NCBI GenBank assembly: GCA_046344715.1
Contig: JBKDKX010000020.1
Location: 1-21,929, forward strand
Direction of reading: 5' to 3'
From: CAZAQK01 sp046344715
GTDB taxonomy: Bacteria; Pseudomonadota; Alphaproteobacteria; Rickettsiales; SXRF01
Length of the DNA stretch: 21,929 bases
The translations under genes and the position numbers were made by a program. Below, piece after piece: positions 14,283-21,785 of the stretch (its first letter is position 1; each line of letters begins with the position of its first letter). The notes below the pieces were generated by a model, which was given only the letters and a program-made list of their open reading frames with translations, made no database searches and was not told where the DNA came from.

Positions 14283-16220
14283 ATGACCGATAAAAATCTA
14301 CGGACAACCAGAGACGGCGACACAATAAAATCAAGCCTGCCAGCGGAACAGCGGCAAGCTCTGGGCATTCCTAGTGATGCGAAGGCATACCTGATGGGTA
14401 CCGCAGACAAAGAGTATAAAGCAAAACTCACCTCTCTCGTGGTTGAGAAAGATGGCAAGTCAACCTCTGTACCTCTTAGCACACCAATCGCAGGCAGAAT
14501 GACTAGCGAAAGCACATTAGTTGATGATCAGGCTCTCGGTGCTATGGCCACAGATGAAAGCGTACGCGGCCAAATTGCAAAAGCCTTGGGTATTACACCG
14601 CAAGACCCGAAAGCCACCGGAGCTGCTGCTGGCGCGGCCGCTGGCGCAGGTGAAGACAAAACCCGTGGCGACGCGGATCCTGCCCGTGGCGGCACAGATG
14701 CTGGCCGTGAAAATCCCAAAGGCTTCATGGAATCTGCAGGCGAGTTTGTCAACGATAATAAAATGGCACTCGGTGGCGGTTTAATGGTGGGCTTGCTGGC
14801 TGCTGCTATGGGTAGCGGTGGCATTATGGGACTTATCCTTGGTTTGCTTGCTGCTATACTGATTGGTGGCATGCTCGGTATGGGCAAAGGCGGCTCTGAA
14901 AAAGCAGGCGGCCCAGAAAAACCTCAGCCAGAAAAAGGCAGGGGTTTAGCTATTAAGAAAGACGGCGCACCCGGCCCTGAAAACGCCATTGACGTGAAAG
15001 AAGGTGAGAACGTTAAGATGGTGAAAGAGGAGAATGGTGTAAAAAAATACCTCTCCGGCCAGGATAAGGATGGCACGCTCACCTACAGCGACTCGCCGCA
15101 GGAAATCACCCTGCGCCTGCAGGATAATGACGGGAAAGTTACTGGCCTCGTAAAAGGCAGGGTTGGCGTAGATGGCGCGAACTTCAATATTGAAGAAACC
15201 ACCAGTATGCTGCCGGATGGCCGCCTCTCTCCTAATGCAGGTAAAACATTTACTCAGCTGACTGTGGGCAGTGATAAATCCGTGGAAATGGGCGGTGAAT
15301 CTTTTGCCAAAGCACGTAAACCAGGCGCAGATGCGCGCGATGCCTATGCAAAACCGCAGGACATTCAGTTGGAAGTAGCTGCAGATAAATCCGTAAAAGC
15401 GAACATGGGAACAACGACCCTTAAAGCTGGAGATAAAGAGGGTACGGTCAATGTGGAACTGCAAGGCCGCATGAGCGATGATGGCAAAAATGTGATTTTT
15501 GACAAAGCATTGTTTAAGGATGATAAAGGCAATTATGCGCTTGGCGCAAATGGCAAACCCATTGAAGTCGAATTGCCAGATGAAACCCTGAAGAATCTGC
15601 AAGTGCTGGCAGGCAACAAAGTTGCTCCAATGTCTGGTGATGTGGAAAAAAATAAGAAAGATGCGGCGGAAGGTGCTGTACGCAAAATAGCTGCACGCGT
15701 GCAGGCAGATGTGTCTGAAACTCAAAGTATGATGGATACGCTGAGTTCAACTGATAATAAATCAGCTGTTATCAGCGGCAAATTCAACAACAAACTTAAG
15801 GCACTTGGTGCAAAAGATGTGGAAGCTTCTTTGATGGCTGCTGAAATTGCCGATAAATATAAAGACCCTAACTTCCTCAGCAAATCTGCTCAAGAACGCG
15901 TGAGTGAAGTTGCGGGTACATTCAAATCGGGAACACTGGACAAGCTGGAGGCTGCCGCATTCGCAAGAAATATGGACGCTGCCATCAGCGCCAACTTTGC
16001 CGCAGAACGTGCCATGGCAGAAACTACTAAAGACACCAAAGAAGCTGTCACCGGAAAAGCACCTGTTGAGGAAACCGTTGCCAAAGTTGCCGTGGACACT
16101 GCAAAAGCAGCAACTGGTGCTGGTATGGATGGCAAAGCCCTGCAGGCTGATGGTGATACTAACAAAACTGCACAGACTGGCTCCACTGGCCCTGCACCAG
16201 CGGGAGCAAGCCGCCAATAA
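14283..16220 (+). CDS. Orphan 645-aa protein with glycine-rich membrane hairpin and duplicated module
   Basis: Not recognised. A polar N-terminal region (1-107) leads to a low-complexity AAAGAAAGAG stretch and a charged linker. Two glycine/alanine-rich hydrophobic spans follow (161-177 and 181-200) around GSGGIM. The large remainder has a strand-rich part (220-447) and a helical, alanine-rich part (455-645). Within the former, the segment from G292 (GRVGVDG, NAGK) recurs about 103 residues later from G395 (GRMSDDG, GANGK), pointing to an internal duplication. There is no signal peptide, cysteine or tryptophan. It follows the 280-aa gene, which shares its hairpin, and ends at a strong terminator. 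A membrane-anchored or secreted structural or effector role is possible but unproven. Confidence 0.88.
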   Translation: MTDKNLRTTRDGDTIKSSLPAEQRQALGIPSDAKAYLMGTADKEYKAKLTSLVVEKDGKSTSVPLSTPIAGRMTSESTLVDDQALGAMATDESVRGQIAKALGITPQDPKATGAAAGAAAGAGEDKTRGDADPARGGTDAGRENPKGFMESAGEFVNDNKMALGGGLMVGLLAAAMGSGGIMGLILGLLAAILIGGMLGMGKGGSEKAGGPEKPQPEKGRGLAIKKDGAPGPENAIDVKEGENVKMVKEENGVKKYLSGQDKDGTLTYSDSPQEITLRLQDNDGKVTGLVKGRVGVDGANFNIEETTSMLPDGRLSPNAGKTFTQLTVGSDKSVEMGGESFAKARKPGADARDAYAKPQDIQLEVAADKSVKANMGTTTLKAGDKEGTVNVELQGRMSDDGKNVIFDKALFKDDKGNYALGANGKPIEVELPDETLKNLQVLAGNKVAPMSGDVEKNKKDAAEGAVRKIAARVQADVSETQSMMDTLSSTDNKSAVISGKFNNKLKALGAKDVEASLMAAEIADKYKDPNFLSKSAQERVSEVAGTFKSGTLDKLEAAAFARNMDAAISANFAAERAMAETTKDTKEAVTGKAPVEETVAKVAVDTAKAATGAGMDGKALQADGDTNKTAQTGSTGPAPAGASRQ

Positions 16221-16239
16221 TACTCTCTCCCCTGTGAGT

Positions 16240-16270
16240 AACCGCCCCACCAATACGGGGCGGTTTTTTT
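16240..16270 (+). terminator. Intrinsic terminator after the 645-aa orphan gene
   Basis: ACCGCCCC (16241-16248) pairs with GGGGCGGT (16257-16264) around an eight-base loop, plus one flanking A-T pair, followed directly by seven T. It is positioned 20 bases after the stop codon. On the other strand there is no T-run after the stem, so it acts in one direction. Confidence 0.93.
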
Positions 16271-16284
16271 ATTTGTCATCATTC

Positions 16285-16425
16285 CCCTCACCCTTGACGG
16301 GTGAGGGCGGAATTCATTAGTGAGCATCGCGAACTTAGGAATTCCGGGTGGGGGTGAAATGCCTATCAGTTTAGCAAGTAACCCCTCACCTCGGTTGGCC
16401 TAATGACTTACTTCGTAAGCCAAAG
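16285..16425. repeat. Cluster of inverted repeats between convergent genes
   Basis: The gap behind acs holds several hairpins: CCCTCACCC-TTGAC-GGGTGAGGG (16285-16307), CGGAATTC (16308-16315) pairing with GAATTCCG (16339-16346), and a CTTAC-TTC-GTAAG stem flanked by TTGG and CCAA near 16395-16422. It looks like a decayed intergenic repeat of a type different from the GTCAT units. No gene is seen in 16271-16467, and no T-run marks a terminator for acs. Confidence 0.65.
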
Positions 16426-16467
16426 GCAAACACGTCATCTCCTTCAAGGGTAGAGGAAAAATAGATA

Positions 16468-18402
16468 TTAGGCCGCCTTCCGGCTTTTAATCAGATCATC
16501 AACGATTTCAGGATTGAGCAGCGTAGAAATATCCCCAAGGTTTGAGGTGTCATTCTCAGCGATCTTGCGGAGAATGCGCCTCATGATTTTGCCGGAGCGT
16601 GTCTTGGGCAAGGCAGGGGTGAAGTGGATAATATCCGGTGTGGCGATTGGCCCGATCTCGCGGCGAACCCAATTTTTCAGGTCTTTTTCTATTTCGGGTG
16701 TGGGTGATACGCCATTGGCCAGCGTGACGTAACAATAAATCCCCTGCCCTTTAATATCGTGCGGGTAACCAACCACTGCCGCTTCCGTCACATGCGCGTG
16801 ACCCACCAGTGCACTTTCCACCTCAGCGGTGCCGATACGGTGGCCGGAGACATTCAGCACATCATCAATGCGGCCGGTTATCCAGTAATAGCCATCCTTG
16901 TCGCGCTTTGCGCCATCGCCGGTGAAATACATGCCGTCATATTGCGAGAAATAGGTTTCCTCAAAACGCTTATGATTACCATATACCGTACGCATCTGCC
17001 CCGGCCATGAACCCGCAATGCAGAGTATGCCCTCGCATTCTCCGCTTAATTCTTTGCCTCCGGCATCCACAATGACTGGTTTGATGCCGAAAAACGGCAG
17101 CGTCGCCGATCCGGGTTTCAGGCTCATTGCACCCGGCATTGGAGCAATCATATGGCCACCGGTTTCCGTCTGCCACCATGTATCTACAATCGGGCAACGC
17201 CCCTCGCCCACCACGCGGTGATACCACAGCCACGCCTCAGGATTAATCGGCTCGCCCACACTTCCAAGCAAACGCAGAGACTTGCGCGATGTTTTCTTCA
17301 CCGGTGCATCACCATCGCGCATCAGTGCGCGGATTGCCGTTGGCGCGGTGTGGAAAATATTCACCTTGTGCTTATCCACCACCTGCCAGAAGCGTGATGC
17401 ATCCGGATAGTTCGGCACACCTTCAAACATTAGTGTAACTGCTCCATTCAGCAGTGGGCCATAGACAATATAGGTATGACCTGTAACCCAGCCGACATCC
17501 GCCGTGCACCAGAATATATCACCATCGTGATAATCAAAGGTGTATTTATGCGTCATCTGCGCCCAGACCATATACCCCGCAGTGGTATGCAGCACGCCTT
17601 TGGGTTTTCCAGTGGAGCCAGAGGTATAGAGAATAAACAGCGGATCTTCCGCATCAATGCTTTCCGGTTTGCACGCTGCCGAGGCTTTCGCCATTTCCTC
17701 GTGATACCAGTGGTCTTGCTTATTCCATGCCACCGGCGAGCCGGTGCGCTTCACCACCAATACATGTTCCACACATGGCGTTGATTTTACCGCTTCGTCC
17801 GCATTCGCTTTCAGTGGCACCTTCTTGCCACCACGCATGCCTTCATCGGCGGTTATCAGTAATTTGCTGCCGCAATCTTCAATACGGTTACGCAGAGAAT
17901 CCGCAGAGAACCCGCCAAATACCACCGAATGAATTGCCCCAATGCGCGCGCAGGCCAGCATGGAAATGGCTGCCTCGGGAATCATCGGCAAATAAATACT
18001 GACGCGGTCACCTTTTTGGATGCCAAGGTTTTTTAGAACATTGGCAAGTTTGCATACCTGCTCGTGCAGATCTTTGTAGGTGATGTGTTTTGATTCTTCT
18101 GGATTGTCGCCTTCCCAGATGATTGCTGTCTGATTACCACGCTCTTTTAAGTGCCTATCCAGACAATTTTCAGTGATGTTCAGTTTTGCATCCTCGAACC
18201 ATTTTATTGAAACCGGTGAGTGAAAGCTGGTGTTCTTCACGCGCTTCCATTTTTTATGCCATACGAATGCTTCCGCCTGAGATGCCCAAAAATCCTCGGG
18301 TTTTTCGAGTGACTGGCGATACATCGCATCGTATTTTTCTTTGGTGATGTGGGCACGTTTCTGCCATTCGGGAGGTATTGGGAATATGTTTTCTTGTGTC
18401 AT
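16468..18402 (-). CDS. acs: Acetate--CoA ligase (acetyl-CoA synthetase)
   Basis: Converts acetate, ATP and CoA to acetyl-CoA through acetyl-AMP, letting the cell use or scavenge acetate. The 644 residues match the family. YTSGSTGKPKG (259-269) is the AMP-binding loop, WWQTETGG (409-416) the adenine/acyl pocket, GDGAKRD (495-501) leads to the domain hinge, and TRSGKIMRR (601-609) carries K605, the lysine usually inactivated by acetylation. AGGAG precedes the ATG. It lies behind the HPr gene in the same direction, across a 78-base gap with a palindromic repeat, so shared transcription is possible. Confidence 0.97.
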   Translation of the reverse strand: MTQENIFPIPPEWQKRAHITKEKYDAMYRQSLEKPEDFWASQAEAFVWHKKWKRVKNTSFHSPVSIKWFEDAKLNITENCLDRHLKERGNQTAIIWEGDNPEESKHITYKDLHEQVCKLANVLKNLGIQKGDRVSIYLPMIPEAAISMLACARIGAIHSVVFGGFSADSLRNRIEDCGSKLLITADEGMRGGKKVPLKANADEAVKSTPCVEHVLVVKRTGSPVAWNKQDHWYHEEMAKASAACKPESIDAEDPLFILYTSGSTGKPKGVLHTTAGYMVWAQMTHKYTFDYHDGDIFWCTADVGWVTGHTYIVYGPLLNGAVTLMFEGVPNYPDASRFWQVVDKHKVNIFHTAPTAIRALMRDGDAPVKKTSRKSLRLLGSVGEPINPEAWLWYHRVVGEGRCPIVDTWWQTETGGHMIAPMPGAMSLKPGSATLPFFGIKPVIVDAGGKELSGECEGILCIAGSWPGQMRTVYGNHKRFEETYFSQYDGMYFTGDGAKRDKDGYYWITGRIDDVLNVSGHRIGTAEVESALVGHAHVTEAAVVGYPHDIKGQGIYCYVTLANGVSPTPEIEKDLKNWVRREIGPIATPDIIHFTPALPKTRSGKIMRRILRKIAENDTSNLGDISTLLNPEIVDDLIKSRKAA

Positions 18403-18420
18403 GATACATCTCCTGAATTT

Positions 18421-18477
18421 GTCATTCTGAGGCGAAGCCGAAGAATCTTTAAGATCCTTCGCTACGCTCAGGATGAC
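18421..18477. repeat. Near-palindromic repeat, ptsH-acs gap
   Basis: The stretch begins GTCATTCTGAG and ends CTCAGGATGAC, with an inner GAAGAATCTT and AAGATCCTTC that pair. It can form one long hairpin. The sequence is of a different type from the CCCGC units but has the same GTCAT...ATGAC borders. Confidence 0.8.
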
Positions 18478-18480
18478 AGG

Positions 18481-18765
18481 TTACTCCGATTCACCAAACC
18501 TGTTTGCAATCAATTCCCGTAATGCTGCAAGCACTTCTGCTGCCTGCGCGCCCTGTGCTGATAAGATAAGTTCTGTGCCTTTATCTGCACCCAGCATCAT
18601 AAGCCCTAAAATGGATGTGCCAACCACCTCGGGTAATTCTGCATCGCCCACTTTGGCCACGCGCACCTCAGCATCGAAACTCTCCACTGTCCGCACAAAT
18701 TTTGCGGCAGGACGGGCATGTAGTCCTTTTTTATTACTTATCGTCACCGTGACCGTGTTGATCAC
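18481..18765 (-). CDS. ptsH: Phosphocarrier protein HPr
   Basis: Carries phosphate from enzyme I to EIIA proteins. The 94 residues contain GLHARPAAKF with active H16 and, in TSILGLMML, S51, equivalent to the serine that HprK phosphorylates. The start is GTG, overlapping the EIIA stop by four bases (GTGA), with AAAGGTG upstream. No sugar permease is present in the window. Alphaproteobacteria use this set for regulation of metabolism and envelope functions rather than sugar uptake, and that is the likely role here. Confidence 0.96.
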   Translation of the reverse strand: MINTVTVTISNKKGLHARPAAKFVRTVESFDAEVRVAKVGDAELPEVVGTSILGLMMLGADKGTELILSAQGAQAAEVLAALRELIANRFGESE

Positions 18766-19175
18766 GCCGCACCTTTATTGCCGGTAAGCAGGTTGCCCGC
18801 CACATTGATATATTTACGCGCGGCATCCTGCGCCTGATTCACCGCATCCTGAAGATTAGCGGTAGAGCGCACACTTGCCAGTTTGATCATCATCGGCAAA
18901 TTTACACCAGCGATGACTTCCACGCCGCCTTCTTTCATCACCGAGATGGCAAGATTGGAAGGCGTGCCACCGAACATGTCTGTCAGTACTACCACACCTT
19001 TTCCGGCGTCAACTTCCTTGATGGCGTCCAAGATACGCTGGCGGGCTTTTTCTGCGTCATCGTCTGGCTCTATGCCTACAGACTTAATGCGTTCCTGCTT
19101 GCCTACCACATGCTCAGTGACGGATACAAGCGCTTCGGCGAGCTTGCCGTGAGAAACCACAACTAAACCAATCAT
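18762..19175 (-). CDS. PTS EIIA component, mannose family (regulatory)
   Basis: A 137-residue EIIA-Man domain protein: MIGLVVVSHGKLAEAL with phosphorylatable H9, VVVLTDMFGGTPSNLA (61-76) with the conserved aspartate, and GVNLPMMIKL. It should accept phosphate from HPr. Without an EIIB/EIIC partner nearby it is probably a regulatory end point of the relay. It overlaps rapZ upstream (ATGA) and ptsH downstream, so all are coupled. Often annotated manX or ptsA; I leave the symbol empty. Confidence 0.93.
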   Translation of the reverse strand: MIGLVVVSHGKLAEALVSVTEHVVGKQERIKSVGIEPDDDAEKARQRILDAIKEVDAGKGVVVLTDMFGGTPSNLAISVMKEGGVEVIAGVNLPMMIKLASVRSTANLQDAVNQAQDAARKYINVAGNLLTGNKGAA

Positions 19176-20020
19176 ACAATATCCCTATGACGCACGGTTA
19201 CCTCATATCCTTCTTTTTTCATAAAAATACCGAGTTTCTCGGTAACAAATACCGAGCGGTGACGCCCACCCGTACAGCCAACAGCCACCGTAATAATATG
19301 ACGATTCGCACGCTCACGGTTGATATGCCGTGGCATAACGATGCCAAGGAAGTTAGTGAGCCGCTCAAAAAATACCTGAAAATCCGCATCGGTTTCAATA
19401 TACCGCCCCACGCGCTCATCCGTCCCGGTGAGTGCGGTTAAATCCGGTTCATAATGTGGATTTTTTAGGAAGCGTACATCAAACAGGAAATCTGCTTCAC
19501 GCGGCACGCCGCGCTTGAAAGAAAATGATGTCAGCACCACGGAACGTTTCTGCTTTTCCTTGCCAAAATGCGATGCAAAAAAATGGCGGAATTCCATACC
19601 TTCATGCTGGCTGCTGTCTACCACTAAATCCGCTATATCGCGCAGGGGTGTGATAAGTTCACGCTCATGTTTGATACCATCCATGATGGCACGGTCAGGA
19701 AGTAGCGGGTGACCACGACCTTCAGCAGACAAGCGCCGGCTTAGCACATGATCATCACAATCAAGAAATACCAATTTGAAATCAATCGCTGGGTTTTTAC
19801 GGATTGGATTAATCACTTTCAGGAATTTCTCAACCGAGAATTCATCGCTGCTGGAATCCACACCAACGGCAAGACTGCGTTTCTGCGCAGCAGAGCCAGC
19901 AATAGCCTGAAGAAAATCCAGTGGAATACTATCCAGCGTTTCATGGCCAATATCTTCAAGGCTTTTAATGGCAAGGCTTTTGCCTGCTGCGGACATGCCT
20001 GTGACGAGAAGTAGTTTCAT
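19172..20020 (-). CDS. rapZ: RapZ-family nucleotide-binding protein
   Basis: The 282-residue product has a Walker A site, GMSAAGKS (8-15), the conserved RRLSAEGRGHPL (95-106), SFSFKRGVPREADFLFDVRFL (165-185) and the C-terminal GCTGGRHRS (248-256). In E. coli RapZ guides RNase E to the small RNA GlmZ and so controls glucosamine-6-phosphate synthase. GlmZ is not known in alphaproteobacteria, so the target here is open; the link to PTS proteins is conserved. It overlaps hprK and the EIIA gene by ATGA junctions. Confidence 0.95.
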   Translation of the reverse strand: MKLLLVTGMSAAGKSLAIKSLEDIGHETLDSIPLDFLQAIAGSAAQKRSLAVGVDSSSDEFSVEKFLKVINPIRKNPAIDFKLVFLDCDDHVLSRRLSAEGRGHPLLPDRAIMDGIKHERELITPLRDIADLVVDSSQHEGMEFRHFFASHFGKEKQKRSVVLTSFSFKRGVPREADFLFDVRFLKNPHYEPDLTALTGTDERVGRYIETDADFQVFFERLTNFLGIVMPRHINRERANRHIITVAVGCTGGRHRSVFVTEKLGIFMKKEGYEVTVRHRDIV

Positions 20021-20442
20021 GACCTGTGTGATACCAGATATAAAAATATTTTAGCGCAAACGGAATCGTCAAACGCGTGAAGTGATAATAGTGGCACTTG
20101 CAGGTCAAAGCAATCAAAGAACGTAGGCTCTGGCAACCTTGAAACTGCTTTTCTTTCAACCAGCTTAACTGCCAGCACGAGCGGCACATTTTGCCTGTGA
20201 TGCAATGTTAATAATCCTACACCCCGCGCCTCAATAAGCCCGATGATTTTTTCTGGGCTTGAAGCCAACAGCTGTCCATTCGCCAGCGTTATCATTACCT
20301 GATCATCAGCAACCAGCATTGCCCCCGCGTGAATCAGCCTGAGTGCAAGATCTGATTTGCCTGCACCCGATTTGCCAAGGAGTAACACTCCCTGACCATC
20401 AATGCTCACACAACTGGCATGTTGATAGATATGTTTCGGCAT
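20017..20442 (-). CDS. hprK: HPr kinase/phosphorylase, short alphaproteobacterial form
   Basis: Only the catalytic domain is present (141 residues): Walker A GKSGAGKS (23-30), VADDQV (44-49), and the signature IEARGVG (70-76). Firmicute HprK is about 310 residues with an extra N-terminal domain; the short form is usual in alphaproteobacteria. It phosphorylates the regulatory serine of HPr. It leads the four-gene relay cluster. In many relatives the sensor pair chvG-chvI lies upstream; here the upstream neighbour is a divergent exported orphan. No ribosome-binding sequence is seen; TATAAG lies four bases before the ATG, suggesting a leaderless message. Confidence 0.94.
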   Translation of the reverse strand: MPKHIYQHASCVSIDGQGVLLLGKSGAGKSDLALRLIHAGAMLVADDQVMITLANGQLLASSPEKIIGLIEARGVGLLTLHHRQNVPLVLAVKLVERKAVSRLPEPTFFDCFDLQVPLLSLHAFDDSVCAKIFLYLVSHRS

Positions 20443-20498
20443 GGCACTTATAATGAATTATGCTATGCTGAGTTAACTCGCATGATACAGGCAACGCA
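20443..20498. promoter_or_regulatory. Divergent promoter region hprK / exported orphan
   Basis: A 56-base gap must start both directions. The perfect ten-base palindrome GAGTTAACTC (20470-20479) sits near the middle and could be an operator. For hprK, TTAACT and TATAAG are 18 bases apart, and TATAAG ends four bases before the ATG. The plus-strand gene has no clear ribosome-binding sequence. Confidence 0.38.
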
Positions 20499-21437
20499 AT
20501 GAGAAACTTAGTTTTTTATATATTGGTGCTGCTGGCTTCAACGCAGGTGGTATATGCCGCAAAGGACAAGAACGCATTCCCCATGACCACCTATGAGGTG
20601 GATCTTATCGGCAAAACTGACTTGCCTGTAATGTTGGTTGAGGTGGTTAGCGTCCCCAAAGGCGCATGGACAAATGGAAATCCACCGGAACTGGCGCTAA
20701 AAATATTTGATGTCCTCAGAGGGGAAAAATATCCCACCCAATTAACCGGCATCTGGCGCCCGTTGCCCTATGATACGTCATGGGCGGAGGCAAATGAAGT
20801 GAAAATTTCTGATAGCTGGAAAGTAGCCCCCATGGAAGCACCGGCTGTTGGCAGCAAATGGTTTATCACCGGCACATGGGATGAACAGAAGCGCTTATTA
20901 TTCATAAGCCCTATCGCCCGATATCAAGAATCGCAAGCTGCTTTTTTAGCCCTTGGAGAAATCATTACGGAAACCTTCCGTAATAAAAATTATGTTCAGG
21001 CTGAACCTATTATCACGGAAGCAGCCCGCACCATGCGTATTGAACAATGGGCTAAGGATATGAAGGCGAGTAATGCGGCGGCACTTGCCGAAAAATCATC
21101 CTTAGTTGCAGAAGTAACACTCTTAGAAATGATGTCAAAAAACAGAATGGTACAATTTACCATTACGCATATACACAAAAATACAAACTCTGCCGCCACA
21201 GCGCCAAGCACTATCAAACTCATGGGATTGCCGGACGCGCTATACGCAATATTATACGACTACAGGCAATCAAACGCCTACAAAAACTCCACATTCTTTG
21301 TATTTATGAATAGCAGAGAATCAACCACCGCCACAGGCGAAAAAATCACTGTATATGCACCTGTTGACGCCAGATTTTCTATTCAGCCAGTAACGGCTGA
21401 AGCATTACAGGCATTGGGCGCAAAAACGGGTAAATAG
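20499..21437 (+). CDS. Exported orphan protein, apparent two-domain duplication
   Basis: Not recognised by family. A classical signal peptide (MRNLVFYILVLLASTQVVYA, cut near A20) sends it to the periplasm or outside. The 312-residue product seems to contain two copies of one domain, about 41-142 and 200-297. Each has a V-x-V-E-V-x-x-x strand, a later FDVLRG- or HIHKN-like turn, a strand ending in GIW or LMG, a Y-D pair, and a GSKWFITGT or NSTFFVFMN strand. The pattern recalls small beta-barrel domains such as NTR/TIMP-like folds, but that is a guess. It is divergent from hprK, and its stop directly touches the folB stop. Confidence 0.85.
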   Translation: MRNLVFYILVLLASTQVVYAAKDKNAFPMTTYEVDLIGKTDLPVMLVEVVSVPKGAWTNGNPPELALKIFDVLRGEKYPTQLTGIWRPLPYDTSWAEANEVKISDSWKVAPMEAPAVGSKWFITGTWDEQKRLLFISPIARYQESQAAFLALGEIITETFRNKNYVQAEPIITEAARTMRIEQWAKDMKASNAAALAEKSSLVAEVTLLEMMSKNRMVQFTITHIHKNTNSAATAPSTIKLMGLPDALYAILYDYRQSNAYKNSTFFVFMNSRESTTATGEKITVYAPVDARFSIQPVTAEALQALGAKTGK

Positions 21438-21785
21438 TTATTTTCTTAAGCTGTATTCCACGGATACAGAATCTGCATTCTCTATAGCACCAGGCTTATC
21501 AAGCACTACTGTAACCCCACGTACACGCTCCATCGCCAACACGGTATGAGCCACATAAGAGGCCAGCGATTCTATCAGATGGAATTTCTGCTTGGGTAGT
21601 GTTGTGGTAATTACTTTCTCTATGCTCGCGTAATCCAGCGCGTCTTCCAATTTGTCAGTAGATGCTGCAATCGTAGCGTCGTATTCAATAGCAAGATTTA
21701 ATACTACCTTGCGCTTTGCCTTGCGCTCGGCCGGATACGCACCAATGATGGTTTCCGCTTTCAGGTTATTTATCCGGATAATCAT
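21438..21785 (-). CDS. folB: Dihydroneopterin aldolase
   Basis: Cleaves 7,8-dihydroneopterin to 6-hydroxymethyl-dihydropterin in folate synthesis. The 115 residues have the family pattern: E20 in GAYPAERK, DYASI (51-55) with Y52, E72 in LIESLA and K97 in LDKPGAI, matching the catalytic residues of the E. coli enzyme. The ATG overlaps the stop of the upstream SDR gene by four bases (ATGA), so both are coupled. Confidence 0.95.
   Translation of the reverse strand: MIIRINNLKAETIIGAYPAERKAKRKVVLNLAIEYDATIAASTDKLEDALDYASIEKVITTTLPKQKFHLIESLASYVAHTVLAMERVRGVTVVLDKPGAIENADSVSVEYSLRK

Noticed and set aside
14946..15725. 259-codon open frame on the minus strand inside the 645-aa orphan gene
   Set aside because: The translation is rich in Phe, His, Ile and Cys, as expected from the complement of Lys/Glu/Ala codons. 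The plus-strand gene has a ribosome-binding site and a terminator. The same applies to 15762-16253 and 15890-16327 minus.
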